Assembly (NCBI GenBank): GCA_024277675.1
Contig: JAJRUS010000110.1
Location: 1 to 48,029 of the forward strand
Direction of reading: 5' to 3'
DNA: 48,029 bases
Source of the DNA: a bacterium
GTDB lineage: Bacteria > SZUA-182 > SZUA-191 > JAJRXT01
This document shows positions 1-8,738 of the stretch, in pieces; within the stretch, counting starts at the first letter, position 1; each line of letters opens with the position of its first letter. Both the position numbers and the translations under genes were made by a program. The notes under the pieces were generated by a model. It was given only the letters and a program-made list of their open reading frames with translations. It searched no databases and had not been told where the DNA came from.

Positions 1-2579
1 CATCCTTAATTCCCGGCAATGACCCTACACTACTATTTACCAATGCGGGGATGGTGCAGTTCAAAGACGTGTTTACCGGGCAGGCCGGGCGATCATATAC
101 CAGGGCCGCCAGTTCGCAAAAATGCGTGCGGGCGGGCGGTAAGCATAACGATTTGGAGAATGTAGGCCGCACCGCCCGGCATCATACCTTTTTTGAGATG
201 CTGGGTAACTTTTCTTTCGGCGATTACTTTAAAGAGCAAGCCATTGAGTACGCCTGGGAGTTGCTCACCAAAGATTTAGGCTTGTCACCCGGTAAGTTGT
301 GGAGTACAATATATGATGACGATGATGAGGCCGGGCGCATTTGGCATGATAAGATCGGGGTTTCCGCTGAGCGTATTGTGCGTTTTGGGGATAAGGATAA
401 TTTCTGGGCCATGGGGGATATAGGCCCCTGTGGGCCGTGCTCGGAGATTATGATAGACCAGGGGCCGGAACTGGGCTGCGGCAAGCCCGATTGTAAGGTG
501 GGTTGCGATTGTGACCGTTATTTAGAGCTTTGGAACCTGGTGTTTATGCAGTATGAGCGGGCAGCAGACGGTACATTAACCCCCTTACCCAGACCCAGTA
601 TCGACACCGGTATGGGTTTAGAGCGCATTACCGCTGTATTACAGGGTAAGGGCAATAACTATGACTCTGACCTGTTTGCCCCGATTATAAAGCAGGTGGA
701 GCAGTTGAGCTCGCTGACATATGAACGGCAGCCTGAGCAGGATGTATCTTTCCGGGTGATTGCCGATCATATACGGGCGATTAGCTTTTTAATAAGCGAC
801 GGGGTGATGCCGTCCAACGAGGGCCGGGGTTATGTGTTGCGGCGTATTATCCGGCGTGCCAGCCGCCACGGGCGAAAACTGGGTTTGCATAAACCGTATT
901 TATACCAGGTAGCCGGGGTGGTGGCCGATATAATGGGGGATGCTTATCCTGAGTTAGTTGACCGGCGGGATTTTGTGGCTAAAGTGACCAAAAACGAAGA
1001 GCAGCGCTTTGCTTATACCTTAGAACAGGGCATGAAGCTATTGGATGATATGGTGCTTGAGGCTAAAGCCAGCAAGCTGGCTTGCCTGCCCGGTAGCGAT
1101 GTCTTCCGGTTATATGATACCTACGGCTTTCCGCTGGATTTAACCCGGGATGTACTGAGAGAGCAGGGTTTAAGCTTTAATGAGGCTGATTTTAAGGCCG
1201 CCATGCAAAAACAGCGTGAGCGAGCAAGGAGCCAGTGGAAAGGTGTGAGTGAGGAGCTTAATCCAGTATACCGTGAATTGACAGAGTCGCTTAAAAAAAC
1301 AGAATTTGTAGGCTATGATAGTATTGAGCATAGCGCTAATATATTAGCTGTTATATGTAATGATAAAGCAGTGGGGGCGTTGAGTGAATCTCAGGCAGCC
1401 GAAATAATATTGAATAAGACCCCGTTTTATGCCGAAAAGGGGGGTCAGCTAACTGATACCGGCTGGATAAAGGCTGAGGCGGCCCTGTTTCAGGTGACCG
1501 CCGTGCAGGAACCGGTATCCGGTATAGTGGTGCACCAGGGCGTATTAAAAAGGGGTAAACTTGCCCCAGGCGAGCCGGTGACCGCCGGTATAGATAAAGA
1601 GCGCCGGCGGGCTATCGCCTCAAATCATACTGCCACCCACTTGTTGCATGCTGTGTTGCGTGAAGTTTTAGGCGATCATGTACACCAGAAAGGCTCACTG
1701 GTGGCCCCGGACAGGCTGCGCTTTGATTTCACCCATTTTTCAAGCCTGAAAACGGATGAGTGGCGGCAGATTGAATCATTGGTGAATGAGCATATCCGTT
1801 CAAATTATCAAGTGTTGACCCAGGAGATGACGCTGGAAGACGCTATAGAACAGGGAGCCATGGCGCTGTTTGACGAAAAGTATGGAGGATGGGTGCGCAT
1901 GGTCAGGGTTGACGGCATCAGTAAGGAACTCTGCGGTGGAACGCATACCAGGGCTACCGGTGATATCGGCTTGTTTAAGATTACCGCTGAATCCAGCATT
2001 GCCGCCGGAGTGCGCCGGATCGAGGCGTTAACCGGAGGAGCAGCCTATAAATATGTGACTGCCCAGGAGTCGGAGCTGAAACAGGCCGCTCAGCTACTTA
2101 AAACCTCACCCGCTGAGGTGCCTTCGCGGCTGGAAAAGTTAATTGCCGATAGCAGGGAGCAGGAGAAGCAGATCCAGCGGCTACAGCAACAAGTGGCCAA
2201 GTCACAAGTTGGTGATATATTAGCCAAATCCAGGCAGATTGAGGGAATAAAAGTGCTCTCCGCCAGAATGGACAGTCTGGATATGGTACGTTTGAGGGGT
2301 TCGGCTGACCTGATAATGGATAAATTAGGCTCCGGCGTGCTGACCGTGGGCAGCGCACAAGGGGACAAGGTGTCACTGGTAACTATGGTAAGTAAGGATT
2401 TGACTGATAAGCTGCATGCCGGCAATATAATCCGTGAAGTAGCCCGAATTGTGGGCGGCAGTGGGGGCGGCCGGCCGGATATGGCGCAGGCCGGGGGCAA
2501 AGACCCCCAAAAGCTTACCCAGGCGTTAGCCGAGGTATATGCCATAGTAGAAAGAAGCCTGAAAGGGCTCCAGCCATAA
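1..2579 (+). CDS. alaS: Alanyl-tRNA synthetase, 5' end outside the window
   Basis: Class II aminoacyl-tRNA synthetase that charges tRNA-Ala and edits mischarged Ser/Gly. The reading frame is open from base 3, before the first in-frame ATG at 51, and encodes the conserved DPTLLFTNAGM stretch. The real start therefore lies upstream, with about 25-30 residues missing by comparison with known AlaS. Visible landmarks are class II motif 1 (RHHTFFEMLGNFSFGDYF), the editing-domain zinc site (HTATHLLH, later CGGTH), and the C-terminal oligomerisation/C-Ala domain with a glycine-rich segment and DMAQAGGKDP. It ends TAA and is followed 9 bases later by the kinase gene, so the two are probably co-transcribed. 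The assignment is secure. Confidence 0.97.
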   Translation, partial: SLIPGNDPTLLFTNAGMVQFKDVFTGQAGRSYTRAASSQKCVRAGGKHNDLENVGRTARHHTFFEMLGNFSFGDYFKEQAIEYAWELLTKDLGLSPGKLWSTIYDDDDEAGRIWHDKIGVSAERIVRFGDKDNFWAMGDIGPCGPCSEIMIDQGPELGCGKPDCKVGCDCDRYLELWNLVFMQYERAADGTLTPLPRPSIDTGMGLERITAVLQGKGNNYDSDLFAPIIKQVEQLSSLTYERQPEQDVSFRVIADHIRAISFLISDGVMPSNEGRGYVLRRIIRRASRHGRKLGLHKPYLYQVAGVVADIMGDAYPELVDRRDFVAKVTKNEEQRFAYTLEQGMKLLDDMVLEAKASKLACLPGSDVFRLYDTYGFPLDLTRDVLREQGLSFNEADFKAAMQKQRERARSQWKGVSEELNPVYRELTESLKKTEFVGYDSIEHSANILAVICNDKAVGALSESQAAEIILNKTPFYAEKGGQLTDTGWIKAEAALFQVTAVQEPVSGIVVHQGVLKRGKLAPGEPVTAGIDKERRRAIASNHTATHLLHAVLREVLGDHVHQKGSLVAPDRLRFDFTHFSSLKTDEWRQIESLVNEHIRSNYQVLTQEMTLEDAIEQGAMALFDEKYGGWVRMVRVDGISKELCGGTHTRATGDIGLFKITAESSIAAGVRRIEALTGGAAYKYVTAQESELKQAAQLLKTSPAEVPSRLEKLIADSREQEKQIQRLQQQVAKSQVGDILAKSRQIEGIKVLSARMDSLDMVRLRGSADLIMDKLGSGVLTVGSAQGDKVSLVTMVSKDLTDKLHAGNIIREVARIVGGSGGGRPDMAQAGGKDPQKLTQALAEVYAIVERSLKGLQP

Positions 2580-2588
2580 GGGGACAGG

Positions 2589-4268
2589 GTGCGGCTTACT
2601 GAAACATATCGCAACATTCAGCGCTTGCGGCATATTATCAATGTTTTTATCAAACATGGTCTTGGCCAGTTCATTGACCGGCTCAACTTATCGCGGCTGG
2701 TCTCCTTTGGCAAACGCATTATATGGTTTAAAAAGTTCAAGGAACTCCCCCCTTACACTATCTCTGAGCGTTTCAGGCTGGTATTAGAGGAACTGGGGCC
2801 GACTTTTGTCAAGTTTGGACAACTCATCTCATCCCGGCCCGATCTGATACCTGAAGAGCTGGCCCAGGAGTTAAAGAAGCTTCAGGATGAGGTGCCCCCC
2901 CTTCCTTTTGAGGGAATTCAGGAATGGTTGGAAGAAGAATTGGGCGCACCCGCAACCGAGGTGTTTGCCGATTTTGACCACCAGCCATATGCGGCGGCTT
3001 CTGTGGCCCAGGTATATAAGGCTACGCTGAAGCAAGGCGACCCGGTGATGGTAAAGGTTCAACGTCCAGGTATAGGGCCAATTATAGAAGATGACTTAAG
3101 CATTTTGTTCTATTTGGCCCAGTTGGTGGAAAAGTATATTCCTGAAACGCGGATTTATAAACCCGTAGATATGGTAGAGGAGTTTTCCAATACTATCCGG
3201 CGGGAGTTAAATTTCATCATGGAAGCCAGCAATGCCGAGCGGTTGAGAGAAATTTTCGAAAACGATAAAACGGTATATATACCCAAGGTATACTGGGAGC
3301 TTACCAGCCAGCGGGTGCTGGTGCTGGAAGAGGTAGCGGGGATTCCGGTAGATGAGGTCGACCAGCTGACGGTGGCCGGGCTGGATTGTAAGCAAATTGC
3401 GGTGACTGGTTGCCGGGCGTTTTTAAAGCAGGTTTTTGAACATGGCTTCTTCCATGCCGATCCTCACCCGGGAAACATTTTAGTCATGCGGGACGGTAGA
3501 CTGGTGCTGTTGGATTTCGGTATTATGGGACACCTGGATACTAAATTCAGGACTCACATAGCCAACATATTTTTAGCCCTCATCGATCGGGATTATGAGA
3601 AATTAGTAAATGAGTATCTGCTGATGGGGGTTATAAGCCCGGATACCGACATTAAAAAATTCAAAAATGATGTGATGAACCTTGTCGAGCCTTATTATGG
3701 TCAACCACTCAAGAATATCCAGGTAAGCGACATATTTTCCCAGACGGCTAATATTATGAATAAGTATAAGGTTCATACGGAGGTGGAGTTGCTGCTATTG
3801 CTTAAAATGTTGGTATTTGTAGAGGGCATAGGTCGGCAACTGGATATTGATTTTAACCTGTTGGAAATCTCCAGGCCATATGCCGTTGTATTGCTTAAGG
3901 AGAGATTCCATCCTAAAAATATACTGTCGACAGTAGCCAATAATCTGCATGAGTTTGCTGAGCTGATTAAGATATTACCACAGCAGTCGCAACTGCTGTT
4001 AAGGAAGTTGCTCGAGGGAAAGCTGGAAATAGGCATCTCCCATGTGGCTTTGGATGAGCTGGTCAAAGACCGGCGGCAATCAAGCAACCGCTTGTCATTT
4101 GCCTTGATTATAGCCGCCCTGATTATTGGTTCCTGCCTGATCATTCTAGGTAACCGGGGGCCATTTTTGTTGGGTTTTCCGGCTTTAGGGTTGGTCGGCT
4201 TTGCGGTGGGTTTTATTTTAGGGGTATGGCTGGTCATCTCCATGTTTTTTTCACGCATGAAGCAGTAA
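2589..4268 (+). CDS. ABC1/UbiB/AarF-family atypical protein kinase
   Basis: UbiB-family protein (559 aa, GTG start). The family consists of kinase-like ATPases that support isoprenoid-quinone or other prenyl-lipid metabolism at the membrane. Family hallmarks are visible: the KxGQ motif (K75-Q78, FVKFGQ), the Ala-rich nucleotide loop (AAASVAQ, 135-141), VMVKVQRP with Lys156, HADPHPGN at about 289-296, and DFG at 309-311. Two hydrophobic helices (roughly 497-517 and 527-553) form the C-terminal membrane anchor typical of UbiB. It starts 9 bases after alaS. No quinone genes are adjacent, although the isoprenoid genes ispA-dxs lie 2 kb away on the other strand. The family call is firm; the substrate is unknown. 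Confidence 0.93.
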   Translation: MRLTETYRNIQRLRHIINVFIKHGLGQFIDRLNLSRLVSFGKRIIWFKKFKELPPYTISERFRLVLEELGPTFVKFGQLISSRPDLIPEELAQELKKLQDEVPPLPFEGIQEWLEEELGAPATEVFADFDHQPYAAASVAQVYKATLKQGDPVMVKVQRPGIGPIIEDDLSILFYLAQLVEKYIPETRIYKPVDMVEEFSNTIRRELNFIMEASNAERLREIFENDKTVYIPKVYWELTSQRVLVLEEVAGIPVDEVDQLTVAGLDCKQIAVTGCRAFLKQVFEHGFFHADPHPGNILVMRDGRLVLLDFGIMGHLDTKFRTHIANIFLALIDRDYEKLVNEYLLMGVISPDTDIKKFKNDVMNLVEPYYGQPLKNIQVSDIFSQTANIMNKYKVHTEVELLLLLKMLVFVEGIGRQLDIDFNLLEISRPYAVVLLKERFHPKNILSTVANNLHEFAELIKILPQQSQLLLRKLLEGKLEIGISHVALDELVKDRRQSSNRLSFALIIAALIIGSCLIILGNRGPFLLGFPALGLVGFAVGFILGVWLVISMFFSRMKQ

Positions 4269-4318
4269 GCCATTGAAACATAACCGTCTATTAAATATAT
4301 CCATAGGGGGTAGGTGCT

Positions 4319-4828
4319 ATGCGGGAAGCAATCTTGGTGGTGGATATGTTGAGCGGCTTTCTGGAAGAAGCTGGAACCTTATTCTGTGGCCAGGCCGCCC
4401 GGCAGATTATTCCAAATATAGTTAATTTACTGGAGCAAAAAAAGGAAGCAGAAATTATCTACATTTGTGATACCCATAAGCCGGATGATGCTGAATTTAG
4501 AATGTTTCCGGCACACTGTATCGAAGGCAGCAAGGAATCCGAGGTTATACCTGAATTAGCTCAATTTAAGGGTGTTCGCATATCAAAAACCAGATATAGC
4601 GCCTTTATCGGCACTGATTTAGCGCAAACACTAAAAGATATAACCCCGGAGAAGGTTATCGTGGTGGGTGTGTGTACCCACATTTGCATATTGTATACCG
4701 TGTTTGAATTGCAGAGTCGTGATTATATGGTGGAGGTGCCCCGCAATTGTGTAGCTTCCTTCGATGCGGCCGCCCATGAATTCGCCTTGGAACAAATGGA
4801 GAAAGTCCTGGGGGCGCATATGGTTTAG
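4319..4828 (+). CDS. Isochorismatase-family cysteine hydrolase, nicotinamidase-like
   Basis: Small (169 aa) Rossmann-like cysteine hydrolase. The catalytic triad of the superfamily can be placed: Asp9 (LVVDM), Lys90 (ISKTRYSAF) and Cys123 (GVCTHICI). Asp51 and His53 (CDTH) and His66 (FPAHCIEGS) match the metal ligands and the PHC-x-x-G segment of nicotinamidases, so nicotinamide deamidation (NAD salvage) is the best guess. Other isochorismatase-like amidases cannot be excluded. The ATG is preceded by AGGGGGTAGGTGCT, a strong ribosome-binding site. The gene ends 2 bases from the end of dxs, which is convergent. Confidence 0.85.
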   Translation: MREAILVVDMLSGFLEEAGTLFCGQAARQIIPNIVNLLEQKKEAEIIYICDTHKPDDAEFRMFPAHCIEGSKESEVIPELAQFKGVRISKTRYSAFIGTDLAQTLKDITPEKVIVVGVCTHICILYTVFELQSRDYMVEVPRNCVASFDAAAHEFALEQMEKVLGAHMV

Positions 4829-4830
4829 GG

Positions 4831-6708
4831 TTAGGAGTTTCCCAGTAGCTTTTTCACCGCCCTGGCTATTCCGGCGGCATCCAATCCGTATTTACGGCGC
4901 AGTATCTGCGGTGGGCCATGCTCTAGAAATATATCGGGAATTCCCAACCGGCGTAGTTTTACGTTACTTAAGCCTTGCTCTTCAAGAAGCTCCAACACAG
5001 CGCTGCCGAATCCCCCCGGCAGATTATTTTCCTCAACGGTTACCAGAAAGCCAATATCCTGGGCTAGTTTGCCAATCAATTTTTTATCCAACGGTTTGAC
5101 GAAGCGGGCATTAACCACTGTGGCCGAAATACCGGATTTCTTGAGTTTGGCGGCCGCCTCCAGCGCCGGGTAGACCGTATTTCCTATGGCCAGGATAGCT
5201 ACCTGCTGGCCTTCCATTAGTATTTCAGCCTGACCGATTTTCAGCAGGCGGGGTTTTTCCTCTACGGGAACTCCCACCGCACTGCCTCTGGGGTAACGTA
5301 TGGCAGTTGGAGTGGGGGTGGAGACAGCGGTATAGAGCATATGTTGTAATTCATCCTCATCCTTAGGCGCCATCACTATCATGTTGGGTACTGAACGCAG
5401 ATAGGCAAGATCGAACATCCCGTTATGGGTGGGACCGTCCTCACCCACAATACCGGCCCGGTCAAGACAGAAGGTGACTGGTAAATTTTGCAAACATACA
5501 TCGTGTATAATCTGATCATGTGCCCGTTGCAGAAAGGTCGAGTAGATGGCTACTACCGGATGTAATTTCTCCATGGCCAGTCCGGCGGCAAAGGTGACGG
5601 CGTGCTGTTCGGCAATTCCCACATCGTAAAAACGATCGGGAAGGCTTTCGGCAAATTTATTCAAGCCGGTACCGTCAGGCATAGCGGCAGTGATGGCGAT
5701 TATTTTTTCATTCTGTTCGGCCAGCTTTATTAGTGCATCAGAAAAACGGCTGGTATATGAGGGGATAGCGGATTTCTTGCAGAAACAGCCGGTTTCTATA
5801 TTAAATGGAGCCGCACTATGGAACAGGTGGGAGCGTTCCTCTGCCGGAGCATACCCCTTGCCTTTTTTGGTTATTACGTGGATTAAGATGGGGCCTTCCA
5901 GCCTTTTCACCGCCTTAAAGGTTTCCAATAATTCTTCCATATTGTGGCCGCGCACGGGGCCAAAATACTCAAAGCCTAATTCATCAAACATAGTTATGGG
6001 AATTACTAAGGTTTTCAGCGCCTCTTTAACCCGGTAAGCAGCCTCCATCATATGGTCACCCACGCTGGGAATTGCCTTAAACAAATGTTCCATATCCTTT
6101 TTTAACTTGTGATAGAACTGGCCGGTGGTGATACGGTTCAAATAATGTGTCAGCGCCCCCACATTGGGAGAGATGGACATTTCATTGTCATTTAAGATTA
6201 CAATCAGGTTTCGCTTTAAGGTGCCAGCGTGGTTTAAAGCCTCAAAAGCCATCCCGCCGGTGAGTGAACCATCTCCGATAACCGCCAAAGTAAACTGTTT
6301 TTCGTCTTTACGCCGCATGCCTTCCACCATCCCCAGCGCGGCTGAGATAGAAGTGCTGGCGTGACCGGTGCCGAAGGCATCATAGGGACTTTCATCCGGC
6401 TTCGGGAAGCCGCTGATTCCATGCCATTGGCGTAAAGTGGAAAACCTGTCTCGGCGGCCGGTGAGCAATTTATGAGTATAACTCTGGTGCCCCACATCCC
6501 AAATGATTTTATCATTAGGGGTATCAAATACATAATGCAAAGCGATAGTAAGTTCAACCACCCCCAGGTTTGAGGACAAGTGTCCACCTGTGTTGGATAC
6601 GGTTTCAATAATGTGTTGCCTTATCTCTTGGGCCAGTGTAGATAGCTGTTGCCTGGGAATTGATTTAAGGTCTTGTGGGCTGTCGATAGCGGCTAATATA
6701 CTAGGCAT
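4831..6708 (-). CDS. dxs: 1-deoxy-D-xylulose-5-phosphate synthase
   Basis: Condenses pyruvate and glyceraldehyde 3-phosphate, using thiamine diphosphate, in the first step of the MEP isoprenoid pathway (DXP also feeds thiamine and pyridoxal synthesis). At 625 aa it has the normal family length. Visible are GGHLSSNLG with His43, the ThDP/Mg motif GDGSLTGG (145-152) with NDNEMSIS, the pyrimidine domain with [12 protein letters not shown] (Glu367), and EDGPTHNG. It lies 4 bases downstream of ispA and is clearly in the same transcript. The pairing of the precursor-making enzyme with the prenyl chain synthase is a common bacterial arrangement. Confidence 0.98.
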   Translation of the reverse strand: MPSILAAIDSPQDLKSIPRQQLSTLAQEIRQHIIETVSNTGGHLSSNLGVVELTIALHYVFDTPNDKIIWDVGHQSYTHKLLTGRRDRFSTLRQWHGISGFPKPDESPYDAFGTGHASTSISAALGMVEGMRRKDEKQFTLAVIGDGSLTGGMAFEALNHAGTLKRNLIVILNDNEMSISPNVGALTHYLNRITTGQFYHKLKKDMEHLFKAIPSVGDHMMEAAYRVKEALKTLVIPITMFDELGFEYFGPVRGHNMEELLETFKAVKRLEGPILIHVITKKGKGYAPAEERSHLFHSAAPFNIETGCFCKKSAIPSYTSRFSDALIKLAEQNEKIIAITAAMPDGTGLNKFAESLPDRFYDVGIAEQHAVTFAAGLAMEKLHPVVAIYSTFLQRAHDQIIHDVCLQNLPVTFCLDRAGIVGEDGPTHNGMFDLAYLRSVPNMIVMAPKDEDELQHMLYTAVSTPTPTAIRYPRGSAVGVPVEEKPRLLKIGQAEILMEGQQVAILAIGNTVYPALEAAAKLKKSGISATVVNARFVKPLDKKLIGKLAQDIGFLVTVEENNLPGGFGSAVLELLEEQGLSNVKLRRLGIPDIFLEHGPPQILRRKYGLDAAGIARAVKKLLGNS

Positions 6709-6712
6709 GGCA

Positions 6713-7603
6713 TTAACTCTGGCGCTGCCCGATAAATTGGGCTAATTCCTTTAATTGGTGAGCTTGCTCGCCCAGTGGAGTCAGATCCTGTTGGGCCGTT
6801 GTAATGAGATTCCGGGCCTGGCTTTTGGCCTGCTTCATTCCCCATACTGCGGGATAAGTGGCTTTACCGGAGCTTACATCACCCCCGGTATTTTTTCCTA
6901 ATTTTTCACTTTTGCCTTCTACGTCCAGTATATCATCTATGATTTGATATGCCAAGCCTACTTTCTCTCCGTAATCGGAAAGTGCAGCCAGTTGTGTCGG
7001 TGAACAATTAGCCGCCAAACCTCCCAGCATTACACTGGCACGAATCAGGGCGCCTGTTTTATGCGTATGGATATACTCCAGTTGGGGAACATCGACTGTC
7101 CGGCCTTCTGATTCCATATCCACTACCTGACCGCCTATCAACCCTAGGCTGCCGGCTGCCAGCGATAATTTTCGGATGATCTCCAATTGCCGCCGGGGGG
7201 TTATGACTGCCGTCAGAGAGGGGCCGGTCAATAGCTCAAAAGCCAGGGTAAGCAGGGCATCTCCGGTCAGGATGGCAATCGCTTCACTATATACCTTGTG
7301 ATTGGTGGGTTTGCCCCGGCGCAAATCATCATTATCCATAGCCGGCAGATCGTCATGAATCAGGGAATAAGTATGTATAAGTTCAAGCGCACCGGCTACC
7401 GGAAGTATAGTTTCAGCACAGCCGCCCACCGCTTTTGCAGCCGCCAGGGCCAGGATAGCCCGCAGGCGTTTCCCCCCGGCAAAAACGCTGTAACGCATAG
7501 CCTGGTGAATAGTAGGCGGATATTGATCCGCCGCCGGCAGACACTGGTCGAGATAGTTATTGACCAGTTCCTGATTCAGTTTTATATATTGATTTAATTC
7601 CAT
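6713..7603 (-). CDS. ispA: Polyprenyl (farnesyl) diphosphate synthase
   Basis: Short-chain trans-prenyltransferase (296 aa) that adds IPP to allylic diphosphates to make geranyl/farnesyl diphosphate. The first Asp-rich motif is [10 protein letters not shown] (84-93) and the second is DDILD (223-227). The two residues between the aspartates of the first motif and the overall length fit bacterial type FPP/GGPP synthases. Product length (C15 or C20) cannot be read with certainty. No good Shine-Dalgarno precedes the ATG at 7603. The gene sits behind a roughly 175-nt structured leader containing a terminator-like hairpin, so control in the leader is possible. xseB, a frequent neighbour of ispA, is absent. 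Confidence 0.95.
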   Translation of the reverse strand: MELNQYIKLNQELVNNYLDQCLPAADQYPPTIHQAMRYSVFAGGKRLRAILALAAAKAVGGCAETILPVAGALELIHTYSLIHDDLPAMDNDDLRRGKPTNHKVYSEAIAILTGDALLTLAFELLTGPSLTAVITPRRQLEIIRKLSLAAGSLGLIGGQVVDMESEGRTVDVPQLEYIHTHKTGALIRASVMLGGLAANCSPTQLAALSDYGEKVGLAYQIIDDILDVEGKSEKLGKNTGGDVSSGKATYPAVWGMKQAKSQARNLITTAQQDLTPLGEQAHQLKELAQFIGQRQS

Positions 7604-7778
7604 TAGGCGCTGTTTTATAAAAGGGACAAACCAGCCGGGGGCTGGATTAATTACATCAAAATTATTATGTTATTGCTGGCCCCGCCTCCTGCCGTCTACG
7701 GGTTCATGACCCCTGTGGACGGTAGCAGAGGCTCACTTCAGGGTGAGACGGATTATATAATTTCCTGTTAGCAGACAA
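7604..7778 (-). promoter_or_regulatory. Structured 5' leader of ispA-dxs, candidate attenuator
   Basis: This is the predicted untranslated leader running from the promoter at 7785-7813 to the ispA ATG. Read on the minus strand it holds a small hairpin (CTCAC/GTGAG, 7732-7747) and then a long imperfect hairpin (GCCTC/GAGGC, TGC/GCA, CGTC/GACG with bulges, 7684-7732, with GGG/CCC at its tip). After an AU-rich linker comes CCAGCC-CCC-GGCTGG (7631-7645), followed by TTTGTCCCTTTT, which looks like an intrinsic terminator 27 bases before the start codon. It does not match a riboswitch class that I recognise. The hairpins are seen in the sequence; the regulatory function is inference. Confidence 0.5.
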
Positions 7779-7784
7779 AACGGA

Positions 7785-7813
7785 ATAATATTCCATAGTC
7801 GGTCATTTGTCAA
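7785..7813 (-). promoter_or_regulatory. Sigma-70-type promoter for ispA-dxs
   Basis: On the minus strand, TTGACA (7808-7813) is followed by exactly 17 bases and TATTAT (7785-7790). This is a near-consensus housekeeping promoter oriented towards ispA, with a predicted start near 7778. Confidence 0.75.
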
Positions 7814-7840
7814 CCTGATTGCCGAAACTGCCGCACATTC

Positions 7841-7873
7841 TTCGCTACGAACTCCAAAGCCCGACAAGCCTCC
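7841..7873 (+). repeat. Solitary end of the MITE-like repeat (variant B)
   Basis: The 33 bases resemble the last 32 of the element at 11652-11814, including TCGCTACGAACTC and a diverged terminal repeat, TCCAAAGCCCGACAAGCCTCC with T-to-C changes and one inserted base. The same variant terminal repeat recurs at 35017-35037. The rest of an element is not recognisable here. It lies just upstream of the ispA promoter. Confidence 0.6.
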
Positions 7874-7920
7874 TGGAATGAGCAGGTTTTAAGGCAATAA
7901 AAGTCAAAGATTAACACCAT

Positions 7921-8445
7921 TTACTCTTTGGCTCCGGCCTTTTTAAGCAAAAAATATATTTTGACTCCATCGACGGAAGTGCCTCCCCAGAAGGTTACCC
8001 ATTTTAAAGCCAGGCGGCCTTGTTCGTTTATATCCGCCCCATTTTCCAGCAAGGCTTGTACTATGTCGGGATGACCGAAGGCTACTGCAAACACCAGGGC
8101 CGACCAGCCATACACAGCCTTTGCATTGACATCTACGCCTACATTCAACAGGGCTTTTACCGTATCGACATTTCCACTCACTACCGCATTCATCAAGGCG
8201 GTTTTGTCGCTGTTGTCTCTTGCGCTAACATCGGCGTTATTATCCAGTAAGGCCTGCACTACAGCGGTGTGGCCGCGGCGGGCGGCCTCCATCAAGGCCG
8301 TGCTGCCGGATTTGTTTTTTACATTTACATCGGCCCCCCTGTCCAGTAAGGCTTTCACCATACCGGCATTACCATCTTTTGCCGCCTGCATCAGGCTTAC
8401 CTTGATACAGGCCGGAAAGGCAACCATCAATGAGAACCATAACAT
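7921..8445 (-). CDS. Ankyrin-repeat protein, probably exported
   Basis: 174-aa protein made of about four ankyrin repeats (repeated pattern GxTALMxAxxxGxxxxVxALLxxGADVNxx), a protein-binding scaffold. The N-terminus is a short hydrophobic stretch ending FPAC-IK, which could be a signal or lipoprotein signal with an imperfect lipobox. The ATG at 8445 lacks a Shine-Dalgarno. The only good one (GAGGGG, about 24 bases upstream) points to in-frame ATT/ATC codons, and starting there would add IISRLRII, giving a more normal positively charged signal peptide. The start is therefore uncertain. The partner is unknown, and the neighbouring genes give no functional hint. Confidence 0.8.
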   Translation of the reverse strand: MLWFSLMVAFPACIKVSLMQAAKDGNAGMVKALLDRGADVNVKNKSGSTALMEAARRGHTAVVQALLDNNADVSARDNSDKTALMNAVVSGNVDTVKALLNVGVDVNAKAVYGWSALVFAVAFGHPDIVQALLENGADINEQGRLALKWVTFWGGTSVDGVKIYFLLKKAGAKE

Positions 8446-8574
8446 TATAATTCGTAGACGTGAGATAATTTTCCCCTCGTCATATTATAGCAGAATTAAT
8501 TTATAACGGCTTTTTCGCCACCGGAGTTTATGTTCAGCCGGTTGAGGAGGAGGCCATTGGCTCTGCTTTCTCCA

Positions 8575-8738
8575 GGAGTCTGTCGGACTTTAGAGTTCGT
8601 AGCGAGGAAAGTAAAGCAGCATAGCCCATTTTTTCGATCATTTGAGGCGAATAGTGTATCTATTTAACAAAAATGAGCGGGAGAATGGATATGTTTATCA
8701 CTTTACGCAGTAGAATCATCTAAAGTCCGACAGGCTCC
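8575..8738 (+). mobile_element. MITE-like element, copy 1 (164 bp)
   Basis: Non-coding element with perfect 20-bp terminal inverted repeats except for one change: GGAGTCTGTCGGACTTTAGA on the left, and its reverse complement with G for A near the right end. By eye it is about 95% identical to the reverse complement of 11652-11814 (around nine differences including one indel). It carries no transposase, so it would have to be moved in trans. I see no clear target-site duplication. Its right end lies inside uvrA and supplies that gene's last 11 codons and stop. Confidence 0.85.

Noticed and set aside
4764-5099. 111-codon plus-strand reading frame
   Set aside because: It overlaps the ends of the isochorismatase gene and dxs, both well supported; it is a shadow frame.
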